Source: Rhodopseudomonas rhenobacensis (GTDB lineage Bacteria > Pseudomonadota > Alphaproteobacteria > Rhizobiales > Xanthobacteraceae). From it: a DNA stretch of 64,000 nt. The notes under the pieces are model-generated. The model had not been told where the DNA came from and searched no databases. It was given only the letters and a program-made list of their open reading frames with translations. Below, piece by piece: positions 1-9,935 of the stretch; position 1 is the stretch's first letter; each line of letters begins with the position of its first letter. The translations under genes were made by a program, and so were the position numbers. The stretch is from contig NZ_JACHIH010000021.1 in the NCBI RefSeq assembly GCF_014203125.1, positions 27,177 to 91,176 on the forward strand, written 5' to 3'.

Positions 1-1
1 A

Positions 2-634
2 CTCGGCTCCTGGCTGTTTCTCGGCGCGATTTTTTCCACGCTGGAGTTGCCGCGCGACACGCCCGAGATCGATCATTGCGGCTCCTGCCGGGCCTGCCTC
101 GATGCCTGCCCGACCGACGCGTTCGTCGCGCCGTACCGGCTCGATGCGCGGCGCTGCATCTCCTATCTGACGATCGAGAACAAGGCTGCGATCCCGCGCG
201 AATTCCGCCGTGCGATCGGCAACCGCATTTACGGCTGCGACGATTGTCTCGCGGTCTGCCCGTGGAACAAGTTCGCCGCGGTCGGCCGCGAGACCAAGCT
301 CGCCGCCCGCGAGGCGCTGCGGGCGCCGTCGCTGGCGGATTTGGCGCGGCTCGACGACGCGGCGTTTCGCGCGCTGTTTGCCAAATCGCCGATCAAACGC
401 ATCGGCCGCGACCGCTTCCTCCGCAACGTGCTGATCGCGATCGGCAATTCAGGTGACGCCAGCCTTGTGGCCGAGGCCGAGCGGCTCGCGAGCGACGACA
501 ACCCGCTGGTCCGCGGCGCCGCGGTGTGGGCGCTCTCGCAATTGCTGGCAGCGGAGCGGTTCACCTCACTCGCGACCCATCACCTCGCCCACGAACACGA
601 CGACGCTGTGCGCGCTGAGTGGCAACACAACTAA
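2..634 (+). CDS. queG: Epoxyqueuosine reductase QueG, C-terminal part (5' end outside window)
   Basis: This iron-sulfur enzyme makes the last step of queuosine synthesis, reducing epoxyqueuosine to queuosine in tRNA. The reading frame is open from base 2 and has no start near the window edge, so the N-terminal cobalamin-binding part lies upstream. The visible part carries two ferredoxin-like 4Fe-4S motifs, [12 protein letters not shown] and [12 protein letters not shown]. These are followed by a helical C-terminal region with HEAT-like (PBS-lyase type) repeats such as [14 protein letters not shown]. About 210 codons are visible of a family length near 370-380. The motif layout is diagnostic of QueG. 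Confidence 0.93.
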   Translation, partial: LGSWLFLGAIFSTLELPRDTPEIDHCGSCRACLDACPTDAFVAPYRLDARRCISYLTIENKAAIPREFRRAIGNRIYGCDDCLAVCPWNKFAAVGRETKLAAREALRAPSLADLARLDDAAFRALFAKSPIKRIGRDRFLRNVLIAIGNSGDASLVAEAERLASDDNPLVRGAAVWALSQLLAAERFTSLATHHLAHEHDDAVRAEWQHN

Positions 635-756
635 CTGTCATCCCGGGGCACGAGCAGCGAAGCTGCGAGTGAACCCGGGATCCAGTACTCACCGCCCTGG
701 AATACTGGATTCCGGGTTCGCTCGTGGCTCACGCCACTCGCGCCCCGGAATGACAG
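635..756. repeat. Dispersed intergenic palindromic repeat, family A
   Basis: The unit begins GTCATCCCGGGGCACGAG and ends CGCGCCCCGGAATGAC. Inside it has inward-facing copies of GTGAACCCGGGATCC and GGATTCCGGGTTCGCTC, so it can fold into a long hairpin. Related units occur at 23681, 28330 (half), 34068, 50710 and 51636. It sits between queG and a convergent gene. No coding potential is seen. Confidence 0.8.
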
Positions 757-882
757 CTTTGTTTTTGGTTCGACGCAGCCATTCCAGTAGCCATTCCACG
801 GAAGGCCGATCAAGCGGTGTTGCGAGGGCCAGCGTGATCCGTCAGCCGTGACCATGGTGCCAAAGCCCTAATAAATCCGCCC

Positions 883-1635
883 TCACGCCACCGGCAGATC
901 AGTCCGCCGCGGCACGTCGATCAGCTCCGGCCGTGGGCCGCTCAGGCGCTTATGCATGTGCACCATGAACGCCATGCCGAAAAGCGGCGTCGCCAGGTTG
1001 ACGATCGGGATCGATACGAAGGCGGCAATCACCAGACCGGCCATAAACACTGTGGTGCCGTATTCCTTGCGCATCGCCTTGGCCTCGGCCACCGGGCGAA
1101 ACCGCATCGCCGCGAGCTCGAAATATTCCCGGCCGAGCAGCCAGGCGGTGGCGATGAAGAACGCGATGAAGCCCGCGCCGGCGACGAACACGAACGGCAG
1201 CGCCAACAGATAGACCAGAATGGTCAGCAGCGCGGCCTTGGTGCTTTCGGTGATCGCGCGGCCGAACGGCAGCGCGACGCCGGGCCGCTCGTCGGGATAG
1301 TATTCGCGCTCGACGTGTTCGGCGACGTCGTCGACGAAGAAGCCGGCCACCAGCGAGGTCACCGCCGGCATCAGGAACACCGCGCCGAGCACCACGCCGA
1401 GGCCTGCGGCGATCGACAGGATCCAGGCCAGGATGTTGAGCGGGGCGTGGAAGCTGGAGCCGAGCGCGGTCTCCGCCCAGACCTCGCCGGATTCCGCGAA
1501 CCAGCTCAGCGCGCGCTGCAGCCCGATCGCCATCACGGTGATCAGCACCAGGGCGAAGCCGATCGAGCGGTACAGGATGGCGCGCATCGGCGGCGCCAGG
1601 ATCTGGGTCAGGGCCTTGATGGCGGCGTCGAGCAT
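883..1635 (-). CDS. EI24/CysZ-like membrane protein
   Basis: This is an integral inner-membrane protein of the EI24 family, which includes the sulfate permease CysZ. It has 250 residues with hydrophobic segments near residues 22-46, 69-101, 133-166 and 193-223, and a conserved central region (ALPFGRAI followed by a long hydrophobic stretch). CysZ imports sulfate in enterobacteria. Alphaproteobacterial members are usually annotated only as sulfate transporter family proteins, and nothing nearby (no cys genes) supports a sulfate role. The ATG start at 1635 gives a sensible short N-terminus. Substrate unknown. Confidence 0.75.
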   Translation of the reverse strand: MLDAAIKALTQILAPPMRAILYRSIGFALVLITVMAIGLQRALSWFAESGEVWAETALGSSFHAPLNILAWILSIAAGLGVVLGAVFLMPAVTSLVAGFFVDDVAEHVEREYYPDERPGVALPFGRAITESTKAALLTILVYLLALPFVFVAGAGFIAFFIATAWLLGREYFELAAMRFRPVAEAKAMRKEYGTTVFMAGLVIAAFVSIPIVNLATPLFGMAFMVHMHKRLSGPRPELIDVPRRTDLPVA

Positions 1636-1713
1636 GATCGCGAGGTCCTCTGTGGAAATCCTCGCCAGAGGTAGCCATGTCGATCGGCTTCGACAAGAGG
1701 CGCCGCCGCCGCG

Positions 1714-2661
1714 CTAGGCGACGCGCTCGCGGCGCGGCAGCTGCGCCGGGACATAATCGACCACGGTGAAATGCTCGGTGACGCGGACGCGTTCGACGAG
1801 GGCTGCGTCTGGGGCCTGCCGCGGCGGCGGGTCAACCGCCTCGGCGGCGTGCTGCGGCGGCGGCTCGATCGCGCCGTGAAACGGATCGGCCGGGTCCGGC
1901 ACCTCGCTCAGCGGCTTCTGTTTGTCGGCCCAATGCAGCGCGGTGTAGTCGAAGCCGCTGACGATGGTCGGCTTGACGATGTTGAAATACGGCGAGATGT
2001 CGAAGTCGCGCGGCATGTACAGCGACGAATCGCGGATCTGCAAGATCTCGCGGCGCGCGGCGCGGGAGCCGGCGCGGGTGACCTTCGGCAGGATCGGGTA
2101 GCGCACCGAATCGAACGCCTGCGCGATCAGCGCCGAACAGATGATTTTCGTCGGATCGCCGGAGCCGAGCGCAATCAGCCGCCGCCGCCAGCGCTGCGGC
2201 ACCGGCAACGGAAACAGATAGCGCATCAGGTCGAGGATGTTCTTGGTGTCGTAACCGAAGCCGATCCGGTTGATGGCGTAGCGGCACACCGTGTTGCGGT
2301 CCTCATGCGACAGCCCGACCGGGCGGCACAGCCTTGTGTGATAGGGAAAGTAGCGCGACAACGGCGAGGTCTCGACGCCTTCGCCGATATTGGCCTCGAT
2401 CAGCACATGCGGCTCGCCGTCGGGCTCCGCGGCGCCGTCGATCGGGCCGACATAGAGGGCGGCGTGCGACCAGGTCGACTGCGTCAGATATTTGATGATG
2501 CCGGAGACCCGGTTGTTGCCTTCGACCAAGAGCACGTCGCCGGGCTGCATGCTGGCGCGCAGATGGTCGGGATCGCTCGGGGTGAACGGCTCATAGCCCG
2601 GCACCTCCTTCTGAAGGTAATCCGCGATCAACTTGCCGATTCGATCCAACACGACGCCCAT
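1714..2661 (-). CDS. YiiX/YebB-like NlpC/P60-type cysteine hydrolase
   Basis: The product is a 315-residue protein of the permuted papain-like family that includes E. coli YiiX. The N-terminal half contains GDVLLVEG and STWSHAALYVG, the latter with the putative catalytic His. Further on, TKIICSALIAQAF carries the candidate nucleophile Cys. Family members are proposed amidases or peptidases, often lipid- or cell-wall-associated, but the substrate here cannot be read from the sequence. The start is set at 2661 (MGVVLDRIGK); an upstream in-frame start at 2709 would add 16 unlikely residues. The C-terminal 60 residues are proline-rich and probably disordered. It ends 79 bp upstream of the EI24 gene on the same strand. 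Confidence 0.75.
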   Translation of the reverse strand: MGVVLDRIGKLIADYLQKEVPGYEPFTPSDPDHLRASMQPGDVLLVEGNNRVSGIIKYLTQSTWSHAALYVGPIDGAAEPDGEPHVLIEANIGEGVETSPLSRYFPYHTRLCRPVGLSHEDRNTVCRYAINRIGFGYDTKNILDLMRYLFPLPVPQRWRRRLIALGSGDPTKIICSALIAQAFDSVRYPILPKVTRAGSRAARREILQIRDSSLYMPRDFDISPYFNIVKPTIVSGFDYTALHWADKQKPLSEVPDPADPFHGAIEPPPQHAAEAVDPPPRQAPDAALVERVRVTEHFTVVDYVPAQLPRRERVA

Positions 2662-2835
2662 GAGCGCTGTCTCCGGCTGCCTGCCTGCCAGCCCGGAGCA
2701 TGGGCACAAGCCGTTGCAATTTGGTTCATTTGCCTCAGCATCGCCTGAACCATTGCGTAACCATGTTGCTGGCCAAGCCGCGATGCGGCAAGTTCGCTGC
2801 GATCACCCTCGAACGTCAAGTTGCGGAAACCCCTG

Positions 2836-4272
2836 ATGACGATGTCTCGCCGCGAGTTCCTGTCGGCGTCGGCGGCCCTGGCGCTGACTCCCGCGCTGCG
2901 CGGCATCGCCTTCGCCGCGCCGTTGCCGCGCGAGGCCGACGTGGTGGTGATCGGCGCTGGCGCCGCCGGCATCGCCGCGGCGCGCCGCATCGTTGCCGCC
3001 AATCGCAAGGTGATCGTGATCGAAGCCGGGACGCAGATCGGCGGCCGCTGCCTCACCGACAACGCCAGCTTCGAGGTTCCGTTCGATCGCGGCGCGCGCT
3101 GGCTGCACAATCCCGACAGCAACCCGATGATCAAGCTCGGCCGCAGCGTCGGGCTCGACGTCGCGCCGGCGCCGCCCGGGCAGCGGCTGCGGATCGGCCG
3201 CCGCAACGCCCGCCCGGGCGAGACCGAGGATCTCTTGGCCACCCTGGTGCGCGCCAACCGCGCCATCGACGACGCCGCCCGCAAGGCCGATCTGTCCTGC
3301 GCCGCGGCGCTGCCGAAGGACCTCGGCGACTGGGCGGCAACCGTCGAGTTTCTGCTCGGACCCTACGCCTCCGGCAAGGACCTGAAAGACCTCTCGGCGC
3401 TCGATCAGTTCCGCGCGCAGGATCGCAACGCCATGGTGGCGTGCCGCCAGGGGCTCGGCACCATGATCGCCAAGCTCGGCGAGGGGTTGCCGGTGGCGCT
3501 GTCGGCGCCGGCGACGCGAATCACCTGGAGCGGCCGCGACGTCGGCGTCGAGACCGCGGCCGGGCGCATTGCAGCCCGCGCGGTGATCGTCACGGTCTCG
3601 AGCAACGTGCTGGCGTCCGGCGCCATCAAGTTCAGCCCGGAGCTGCCGAAGCGGCAGCTCGACGCCGCCGCCAAGCTGACGCTCGGCAGCTACGATCACG
3701 TGGCGCTGTTGTTGTCCGGCAATCCGCTCGGATTGCCCAAGGACGAGATCATGATCGAGCAGAGTAGCGACGCCCGCACCGCCTTCCTGGCCGCCAATAT
3801 CGGCGGCAGCTCGCTGTGTACGGTCGACGTCGCGGGCGGCTTCGGCCGTGACCTCGCGGCGCAGGGCGAGGCGGCGATGATCGATTTTGCCAAGGAATGG
3901 CTGAGCAAGCTATTCGGCAGCGATGCGGTGGCCGATGTCAAGAAGGCGGTTGCGACGCGCTGGAATGCGCAGCCCTTGGTGCAGGGCGCGATGTCGGCGG
4001 CGGTGCCGGGCGGGCAGTCGTCCCGTCGGGTTTTGAGCGAACCGATCGGGCCGTTGTTTTTAGCCGGCGAAGCCACCCACGAGACGCTGTGGGGCACCGT
4101 GGACGGCGCCTGGGACAGTGGCGAACGCGCCGCCGACGCCGCGCTGAAGCGGCTCGGCGGGGTGAAGACCGATCAGCCGGCGCAGCCGGCGGCGCGCAAG
4201 CCGAAGCAGCGCCGCGAGCGGGGTGCCACGGGCGCCAATGCCGGCGAGCTCGGCTGGCCGGGGAGGCGCTGA
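2836..4272 (+). CDS. Flavin-containing amine oxidase with Tat signal
   Basis: The 478-residue protein is a FAD-dependent monoamine-oxidase-type enzyme that oxidatively deaminates amines. The N-terminus reads SRREFL followed by a hydrophobic stretch ending near FAAPLPREA, a twin-arginine signal, so the folded flavoprotein is probably exported to the periplasm. The dinucleotide-binding motif VIGAGAAGIAAARR follows, then IEAG, the family signature GGRCLTDN and DRGARWLHN. The C-terminal FAD contact FLAGEATHETLWGTVDGAWDSG is clear. The start could be 2836 or 2842, because both ATGs precede the Arg pair; a TTG at 2821 is also possible. The last 35 residues are basic and low-complexity. The physiological amine is unknown. 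Confidence 0.85.
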   Translation: MTMSRREFLSASAALALTPALRGIAFAAPLPREADVVVIGAGAAGIAAARRIVAANRKVIVIEAGTQIGGRCLTDNASFEVPFDRGARWLHNPDSNPMIKLGRSVGLDVAPAPPGQRLRIGRRNARPGETEDLLATLVRANRAIDDAARKADLSCAAALPKDLGDWAATVEFLLGPYASGKDLKDLSALDQFRAQDRNAMVACRQGLGTMIAKLGEGLPVALSAPATRITWSGRDVGVETAAGRIAARAVIVTVSSNVLASGAIKFSPELPKRQLDAAAKLTLGSYDHVALLLSGNPLGLPKDEIMIEQSSDARTAFLAANIGGSSLCTVDVAGGFGRDLAAQGEAAMIDFAKEWLSKLFGSDAVADVKKAVATRWNAQPLVQGAMSAAVPGGQSSRRVLSEPIGPLFLAGEATHETLWGTVDGAWDSGERAADAALKRLGGVKTDQPAQPAARKPKQRRERGATGANAGELGWPGRR

Positions 4273-4342
4273 TCGGGTTGCGGACGGCGCGCCGCTCAGA
4301 GCCTGCTGAACCTGCTGTCGAGCCGATCGGGCACTTGGCCAC

Positions 4343-4434
4343 CACGTCATGGCCGCGCTCGTCGCGGCCATCCACGCCCACTGGCGAGGCTTCTGATGTT
4401 TCCGTGGGTGGCCGGGACAAGCCCGGCCATGACG
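4343..4434. repeat. Inverted intergenic repeat between convergent genes
   Basis: The left arm reads CACGTCATGGCCGCGCTCGT with GCGGCCATCCACGCC, and the right arm reads GTGGGTGGCCGGGACAAG with CCCGGCCATGAC. Each arm is itself a small palindrome and the two arms are inverted to each other. It lies between the amine oxidase gene and convergent pheT. Such GTCATGGCCGGG elements are common in genomes of this family. Confidence 0.6.
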
Positions 4435-4522
4435 CGGAGAGGGCGCGGGGATCCAGAATCTCTCCCCGCGTAGCAAGCCGGATCGTGCGCGTCCCGTCGC
4501 GCCTCGGGATGACGGGCCCAAC

Positions 4523-6934
4523 TCAGCCCCGCAGCACGCCGCCGGTCTTCTTGGTGACTTCGGCGACGATCTTGCCGCCGATCGCGTCGATTTCCTGATC
4601 GGTCAGGGTCTTGTCGCGCGGCTGAATCGTCACCGCGATGCCGACCGACTTTTTCGCCTCGTCGATGCCCTTGCCTTCATAGACGTCGAATACCGCGACG
4701 CCGGTGATCAGCTTCTTGTCGACGCCCTGCGCGGCGCGGACGATGTCGCCGGCGCGAACAGAGCGATCGACGATGAAGGCGAAGTCGCGCGACACCGGAT
4801 GGAATGCCGACAACTCCAGCGTCGGCTTGGCACGCGTGGCCTTCTGCTTGCCCTCGGGAATCCGATCGAGAATCACCTCGAAGGCGAGCAGCGGGCCGTC
4901 GGCGTGCAGGGCTTCCAGCGCGCGCGGATGCAGCTCGCCGAAATAGCCGAGCACGTTCTGCGGGCCGATCTGGATCGCGCCGGAGCGTCCCGGATGCAGC
5001 CAGCCCGGCAACGCCTTGCCGGTGACGATCTGCAGCGCCTGCATCGGACAGCCGGCGGCGGCCAAGACCGCGAACGCATCGGCCTTGGCGTCGAATGCGT
5101 CGGCCGGCGCCGCGCCCGACCAATGCCGGCCGAGCCCCTTCGACGAGGCAAAGCCGTGGCGCACGCCGGAGGCGGCGACGAATTGATCCTGCGGCTGGTC
5201 GCCCTTGAACACTTGCCCGACCTCGAACAGCGCCAGATCGGAGTTGCCGCGATCGGCATTGGCCTGCGCCGCGGCGATCAGCCCCGGCAGCAGGCTCGGC
5301 CGCATGTCGGAAAGATCGGACGCAATCGGATTGGCCAGCGCCAGTTCGGGCTGCCCGCCGCCGAACAACGCGGCCTGCGGCTTGGAGATGAACGACCAGT
5401 TGACCGCCTCGACCAGGCCGCGCGCCGCCAGCGCACGCTTGGCGCGGCGGGTGCGCAGCTGGATCGGGGTCAGCACCGGCTTGCGCGGGTTCTCGCCGCG
5501 CTCGAACGGCGTCAGCGGCACCTTGTCGACGCCGACGATGCGGACGATTTCCTCGACCAGATCGGCCTTGCCGTGGACGTCGCTGCGCCACGACGGAATC
5601 GCCACCTTCACGGTCTGGCCGGAGCCCGCAACCATGAAGCCGAGCCGGCTGAGGATGCGACGGGCTTCCGGCAGCGCCACGTCGATGCCGGCCAGCCGCT
5701 TCACTTCGGCGAGCGGGAAGTCGATCAACCGATCGTCGCCGAACGGGTTGCCGACCACGACGATCTCCGATGGCGTGCCGCCGCAGAACTCCAGCACCAG
5801 TTTGGTGGCGAGCTCCAGCCCCGGCACCATGAAGGCCGGATCGACGCCGCGCTCGAAGCGATAGCGCGCGTCCGAATTGATGCCGAGCCGGCGCCCGGTC
5901 TGCGCGATGTTGATCTCGTTCCACAACGCCGATTCGATCAGCACGTCGGTGGTCTCGGCCGAGCAGCCCGAGGCCTCGCCGCCCATGATGCCGGCCAGCG
6001 ATTCGACGCCGGTCTCGTCGGCGATGACGCAGACCTTGGGATCGAGCGTGTAGGTCTTGCCGTCGAGCGCCAGCAGGGTTTCGCCGTCGCGGGCGGCGCG
6101 CACGGTGAGGTCGCCCTTGACCTTGGCGGCGTCGAACACATGCAGCGGCCGCGAACGGTCGAAGGTGAGGTAGTTGGTGATGTCGACCAGCGCGTTGATC
6201 GGCCGCAGCCCGATCGAGGTGAGCCGCTGCTGCAGCCACTCCGGCGACGGGCCGTTTTTCACGCCACGCACCAGCCGCATCGCGAAGCCGGGACAGAGCT
6301 TGTCGTCTTCCACGGCGACTTTCACCGGGCAGGGGAATTCGCCCCGGATCGGCTTGATGGCGTGATCGATCAACCTGCCCATGTCGGCGGCGGCGAGATC
6401 GCGGGCGATGCCGCGCACGCCGGCGCAGTCCTGCCGGTTCGGCGTGAGGTTGATGTCGAGCACCGGGTCGCCGAGCTTGGCCCATTCCGCGTAGGAGACG
6501 CCGACCGGGGCGTCCGCCGGCAATTCGATGATGCCGTCGATGCCGTCGGGCAATGCCAGTTCGCCGGCCGAGCACATCATGCCCTGGCTCTCGACGCCGC
6601 GGATGGTGCCGACGCTGATGGTGAAATCCTTCGCCGGAATATAGGTGCCAGGTGCTGCGAACACCGTCTTCAATCCGGCGCGGGCATTCGGCGCGCCGCA
6701 CACCACCTGCAACGGCTCACCAGCTCCAGTATCGACCTTGCAGACCCGCAGCCGGTCGGCGTTGGGATGCTGCTCGGCCGAGATGATCTGCGCGATCGAG
6801 AACGGCTTCAGCAGCTTGGCCTTGTCCTCGATGCCTTCGACCTCGAGCCCGATCATGGTGAGCTTGTCGGCGAGCCGCTCCAGCGATTCGTCGGTGTCGA
6901 GATGGTCCTTCAACCAGGAGAGCGAGAATTTCAT
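4523..6934 (-). CDS. pheT: Phenylalanine--tRNA ligase beta subunit
   Basis: PheT is the large subunit of the cytosolic alpha2-beta2 enzyme that charges tRNA-Phe. The 803-residue protein starts [14 protein letters not shown]. It has the EMAP-like tRNA-binding domain with [13 protein letters not shown] near residues 60-75, the B3/B4 editing domain around residues 215-390, the B5 domain and a catalytic-like core. A C-terminal anticodon-binding ferredoxin fold begins [13 protein letters not shown]. Length is typical. It overlaps the upstream small gene by four bases (ATGA), so translation is coupled to that gene rather than directly to pheS, which is unusual. Confidence 0.97.
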   Translation of the reverse strand: MKFSLSWLKDHLDTDESLERLADKLTMIGLEVEGIEDKAKLLKPFSIAQIISAEQHPNADRLRVCKVDTGAGEPLQVVCGAPNARAGLKTVFAAPGTYIPAKDFTISVGTIRGVESQGMMCSAGELALPDGIDGIIELPADAPVGVSYAEWAKLGDPVLDINLTPNRQDCAGVRGIARDLAAADMGRLIDHAIKPIRGEFPCPVKVAVEDDKLCPGFAMRLVRGVKNGPSPEWLQQRLTSIGLRPINALVDITNYLTFDRSRPLHVFDAAKVKGDLTVRAARDGETLLALDGKTYTLDPKVCVIADETGVESLAGIMGGEASGCSAETTDVLIESALWNEINIAQTGRRLGINSDARYRFERGVDPAFMVPGLELATKLVLEFCGGTPSEIVVVGNPFGDDRLIDFPLAEVKRLAGIDVALPEARRILSRLGFMVAGSGQTVKVAIPSWRSDVHGKADLVEEIVRIVGVDKVPLTPFERGENPRKPVLTPIQLRTRRAKRALAARGLVEAVNWSFISKPQAALFGGGQPELALANPIASDLSDMRPSLLPGLIAAAQANADRGNSDLALFEVGQVFKGDQPQDQFVAASGVRHGFASSKGLGRHWSGAAPADAFDAKADAFAVLAAAGCPMQALQIVTGKALPGWLHPGRSGAIQIGPQNVLGYFGELHPRALEALHADGPLLAFEVILDRIPEGKQKATRAKPTLELSAFHPVSRDFAFIVDRSVRAGDIVRAAQGVDKKLITGVAVFDVYEGKGIDEAKKSVGIAVTIQPRDKTLTDQEIDAIGGKIVAEVTKKTGGVLRG

Positions 6935-7398
6935 GATGCTCGGTTCTTGAATAGGAGGTGGGCCGCCAGGGTTCGGCGATCGTCGGATGAAAGTTGTTCG
7001 ATCGCCGCGGCGACGTCGCGGGCCTGATCGACGAGTTCGCGTGCGCGTTTAACGGTAAAGACGCCTTTGGTGGGAGGCAGATAGTCGGCCTTGTGCCGCT
7101 CGCTTTGCAGCAGAATCACGGTCGTTCCGATTTCCCGAAGGTTGTCGCGGTCCTTCAACGGGCCGGTCGCGAAGGCGCTCTTCAGCGGCCCGTGGTCCAA
7201 AGCGCGATACACCCGGACATATTCTTCGGCTGCATCGTCAGACAGCAACGCCCCAGCGCTCGATTTAGCAAGGCTGTGGAAGACCGCATAATACGCCGTG
7301 CTCACCGCCCGCCGCCGAAACGCGCCGCTGCGGCCGCCGCGCTCCAGCAGCAACTCCGCGGCGTCGAGCAATCGCGATACCATCGTCGGCGAGGCCAT
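6931..7398 (-). CDS. HEPN-like protein inserted between pheS and pheT
   Basis: This 155-residue, mostly helical protein resembles HEPN-domain proteins. The segment [16 protein letters not shown] near residues 31-46 matches the YYA-F-H pattern of that family, and RVYRALDHG further on contains an R-x6-H spacing like the RNase motif of HEPN toxins. The catalytic reading is an inference. It starts 3 bp after the stop of the 93-residue gene and its stop overlaps the pheT start (ATGA), so it is translated as part of the phe operon. Possible roles are an RNase toxin, a nucleotide-binding adaptor or an inactive relic. Function unknown. Confidence 0.7.
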   Translation of the reverse strand: MASPTMVSRLLDAAELLLERGGRSGAFRRRAVSTAYYAVFHSLAKSSAGALLSDDAAEEYVRVYRALDHGPLKSAFATGPLKDRDNLREIGTTVILLQSERHKADYLPPTKGVFTVKRARELVDQARDVAAAIEQLSSDDRRTLAAHLLFKNRAS

Positions 7399-7401
7399 GA
7401 T

Positions 7402-7683
7402 CTAGTTCACGTCCTCGTCGATTTGCTGGTCGCCGAGGTATTCGCCCTCGAGCAGCACGAACCGCTGCTCGCCTTCGCGCAACAGCGCGGTGCGGATTTC
7501 GTGCATCGACTTGCTGATCGCTTTGGTCGGCGCGTTCGCATCGGTGTAACGAGCCTTGATGCGGACGACGGGACTGCCGTCGAAGTCGATTTCAGAGCGT
7601 ACTTCTGAACCTTGAAATCCGAACGCACCAAGATTGTCTCTTAGGATCCGTGACGCAATCTGTTCGATGTCATTGTCGTTCAT
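7402..7683 (-). CDS. Hypothetical small acidic protein, partner of the HEPN-like gene
   Basis: A 93-residue acidic protein of unknown function, starting MNDNDIEQIASRILRDN and ending in an Asp/Glu-rich tail. It has alternating hydrophobic stretches (PVVRIKARY, RFVLLEGEY) suggesting a small alpha-beta fold. No MNT nucleotidyltransferase motif (GSxxxG...D-D) is visible, so it is not a classical MntA antitoxin. It starts 39 bp after pheS and ends 3 bp before the HEPN-like gene, forming a compact two-gene cassette within pheST. An antitoxin or partner role is only a guess from adjacency. Confidence 0.65.
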   Translation of the reverse strand: MNDNDIEQIASRILRDNLGAFGFQGSEVRSEIDFDGSPVVRIKARYTDANAPTKAISKSMHEIRTALLREGEQRFVLLEGEYLGDQQIDEDVN

Positions 7684-7722
7684 GGGATCACTCCGCCGTG
7701 GTCAGCAGCATACCACAGACAA

Positions 7723-8808
7723 TCACGGGTTGCTCAATCCCCCGGCCAGCGTCGGCACGTCGAGCGGTTTGAAGCCGTAGTGATTGAGGAAGCGGACGTC
7801 GCCTTCGAACAATTGCCGCAAATCGCTCATGCCGTATTTCAGCATCGCGATGCGGTCGATGCCCATGCCCCAGGCGAAGCCCTGATAGACTTCCGGATCG
7901 ATGCCGCAGGCGGTCAGCACGTTGGGGTGCACCATGCCGCAGCCGAGAATCTCCAGCCAGTCCTCGCCCTCGCCGAAGCGGATCTCGCCCTTGTCGCGGC
8001 GGCACTGGATATCGACTTCCAGCGACGGCTCGGTGAACGGGAAGAACGACGGCCGGAACCGCATGTTGATGTTGTCGACCTCGAAGAACGCCTTGCAGAA
8101 CTCGTGCAAAATCCATTTCAGGTGGCCGAGATGCGAGCCCTTGTCGATGACGAGGCCCTCGACCTGGTGAAACATCGGTGTGTGGGTCTGGTCACTGTCG
8201 CTGCGATAGGTGCGACCCGGACAGATCACCCGGATCGGCGGCTTCTGCGACAACATGGTACGCACCTGCACCGGCGAAGTGTGGGTGCGCAGCAAGAGGC
8301 GCGAGCCGTCCGGCTTCGGGTTGAAGTAGAAGGTGTCGTGCATCTCGCGCGCGGGATGGCCTTCCGGGAAATTCAGCTTGGTGAAGTTGTAGTCGTCGGT
8401 CTCGATGTCCGGGCCTTCGGCGATCGCAAAGCCCATGTCGGCGAAGATCGTGGTGAGTTCGTCCATCACCTGGCTGAGCGGATGAATCCGGCCCTGCTCG
8501 GCGGGCGTCTCGCGCAGCGGCAGCGTGACGTCGATGGTCTCCGAGGCCAGCCGGGCGTCCAGTGCTGCGTTCTTCAGAATGTCGCGCCGCGCGGCGAGCG
8601 CATCGCTGACCACGGTTTTGGCGAGGTTGATTGCAGCGCCCTCGGTCTTGCGCTCCTCCGGCGACATCTTGCCGAGCGTGGCAAGCAATGCGGAGATCGA
8701 GCCCTTCTTGCCGAGGGCCGCGACGCGCACGGCTTCGAGCGCGGCTTCGTCGGAAGCCTCGGCGACGGCGGCGAGAATTTGCGATTGCAGGTTTTCGAGA
8801 GTCGACAT
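7723..8808 (-). CDS. pheS: Phenylalanine--tRNA ligase alpha subunit
   Basis: PheS is the catalytic class II subunit of phenylalanyl-tRNA synthetase. The 361-residue product begins [18 protein letters not shown], a coiled-coil tRNA-binding arm. It contains the class II motifs, including [28 protein letters not shown] and the C-terminal [19 protein letters not shown]. The ATG at 8808 gives the family length; the frame stays open upstream to 8967, but that would add 53 residues out of non-coding repeat sequence. It follows rplT on the same strand after a 213 bp gap with repeats, as in the classical rpmI-rplT-pheS-pheT order. Confidence 0.97.
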   Translation of the reverse strand: MSTLENLQSQILAAVAEASDEAALEAVRVAALGKKGSISALLATLGKMSPEERKTEGAAINLAKTVVSDALAARRDILKNAALDARLASETIDVTLPLRETPAEQGRIHPLSQVMDELTTIFADMGFAIAEGPDIETDDYNFTKLNFPEGHPAREMHDTFYFNPKPDGSRLLLRTHTSPVQVRTMLSQKPPIRVICPGRTYRSDSDQTHTPMFHQVEGLVIDKGSHLGHLKWILHEFCKAFFEVDNINMRFRPSFFPFTEPSLEVDIQCRRDKGEIRFGEGEDWLEILGCGMVHPNVLTACGIDPEVYQGFAWGMGIDRIAMLKYGMSDLRQLFEGDVRFLNHYGFKPLDVPTLAGGLSNP

Positions 8809-8821
8809 TGGCGAGCGCCCC

Positions 8822-8989
8822 GGTCTCCCAGCTCCCCTGGAGGGGAGGTCGATCCGCTCAAACGGACCGGTGGGGATGATGAAAATCGGGGGCGCGTGCG
8901 GATCGGCAGGACACCCCACCCCGAACGTCACACAGCGACGCTTTGAGCATCGCTGTGCCATTCGCACCCTCCCCTGGAGGGGAGGGTCA
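8822..8989. repeat. Inverted intergenic repeat, CTCCCCTGGAGGGGAG type
   Basis: Two copies of the short palindrome CTCCCCTGGAGGGGAG lie about 140 bp apart in the rplT-pheS gap. The inner sequence has GATCCGCTCAAACGGACCGG. This is a dispersed low-complexity palindromic element, and no gene is seen. It may form an RNA hairpin between the two genes. Confidence 0.6.
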
Positions 8990-9022
8990 ACAGGGTAACG
9001 CCGCGAGAGCGGCGCTAAACCT

Positions 9023-9382
9023 TTACGCCGCGAGCGCGGCCTTGGCCTTCTCGGCGATCGCCAGGAACGCCGCCGGTTCGGTGATCGCCAGATCCGACAG
9101 CACCTTGCGGTCGACCATCACGCCGGACTTGGCGAGGCCGTTGATGAACACGCTGTAGGTCATGCCGAGCGGACGGACCGCGGCGTTGATGCGCTGGATC
9201 CACAACGCGCGGAACGTGCGCTTCTTGCGCTTGCGATCGCGGAACGCATACTGGCCGGCCTTGTCGACGGCGGCCTTGGCGGTGCGGATGGTGTTCTTGC
9301 GCCGGCCGCGGAAACCCTTGGCGAGCTTGTAGACTTTCTTATGCTTGGCGTGAGCCGTCACACCGCGTTTGACGCGAGCCAT
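9023..9382 (-). CDS. rplT: 50S ribosomal protein L20
   Basis: L20 is a large-subunit protein needed for early 50S assembly. The 119-residue product begins [16 protein letters not shown] and is strongly basic in its N-terminal arm ([15 protein letters not shown]). The globular C-terminal part contains [17 protein letters not shown], all standard for L20. It lies 85 bp after rpmI. In E. coli and B. subtilis, L20 or IF3 leaders control this operon, but no such leader can be confirmed here from sequence alone. Confidence 0.98.
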   Translation of the reverse strand: MARVKRGVTAHAKHKKVYKLAKGFRGRRKNTIRTAKAAVDKAGQYAFRDRKRKKRTFRALWIQRINAAVRPLGMTYSVFINGLAKSGVMVDRKVLSDLAITEPAAFLAIAEKAKAALAA

Positions 9383-9467
9383 GACTGATCTCCTTCATCT
9401 GAAATTGGTGGAATGACCGCGCGGACGCGGCCTGATGAGGTCGCCGCTCACAGAGCGGCTTGAACGG

Positions 9468-9668
9468 TCAGGCGTTCGGCAGGAAATACTTCTTGATGTT
9501 TTCGCCGTCGGTCTTGAACAGAATGCGCGTGCCGCGCAGCTGACGAATCTGCTTCTTCGTCCGCTTGATCATGCCGTGGCGTTTGCCGGCATGGGCCGAC
9601 ACAACTTTGCCGGTGCCGGTTACTTTGAAGCGCTTTTTGGCGCCCGATTTGGTCTTCAGCTTGGGCAT
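9468..9668 (-). CDS. rpmI: 50S ribosomal protein L35
   Basis: L35 is a small, highly basic large-subunit protein. The 66-residue product begins [18 protein letters not shown] and ends with the typical KKYFLPNA. An AGGAGAGCC Shine-Dalgarno sequence sits just upstream. It heads the rpmI-rplT pair. The usual preceding gene, infC, is present but about 1 kb away with a gene on the opposite strand in between. Confidence 0.98.
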   Translation of the reverse strand: MPKLKTKSGAKKRFKVTGTGKVVSAHAGKRHGMIKRTKKQIRQLRGTRILFKTDGENIKKYFLPNA

Positions 9669-9935
9669 TTGGCTCTCCTATTCCGACGCGCAAGAGTCGC
9701 CCGCGAGGGCGGCTGGCCGGCTAAAATGCTCGTTAGAGCGTTGAAAGTGCTCAGTTAAAGTCCTATCGGACGCAACCGGCACGGACATCGACACGGCAGC
9801 CCTTGATCAGCCGGGCGATGAAGGTTGCGCTTATGGCAGAGCGGCGTCAGATTGGCAACGATTAACGCCAACGATATGGCAGGGGCCGCTCGCCTCACCA
9901 CGGGCGATGCCCCCTTTGCAGGGAGCCCGACGCCG

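Noticed and set aside
4799..7027. Long open frame on the plus strand opposite pheT
   Set aside because: It is antisense to the conserved pheT sequence and has the composition expected of a shadow frame in GC-rich DNA (Arg/Gln/His/Ala-rich, no motifs).
7402..7683. Calling the HEPN partner an MNT nucleotidyltransferase antitoxin
   Set aside because: The GSxxxG and paired Asp motif of MntA proteins is absent, so only a hypothetical protein is reported.
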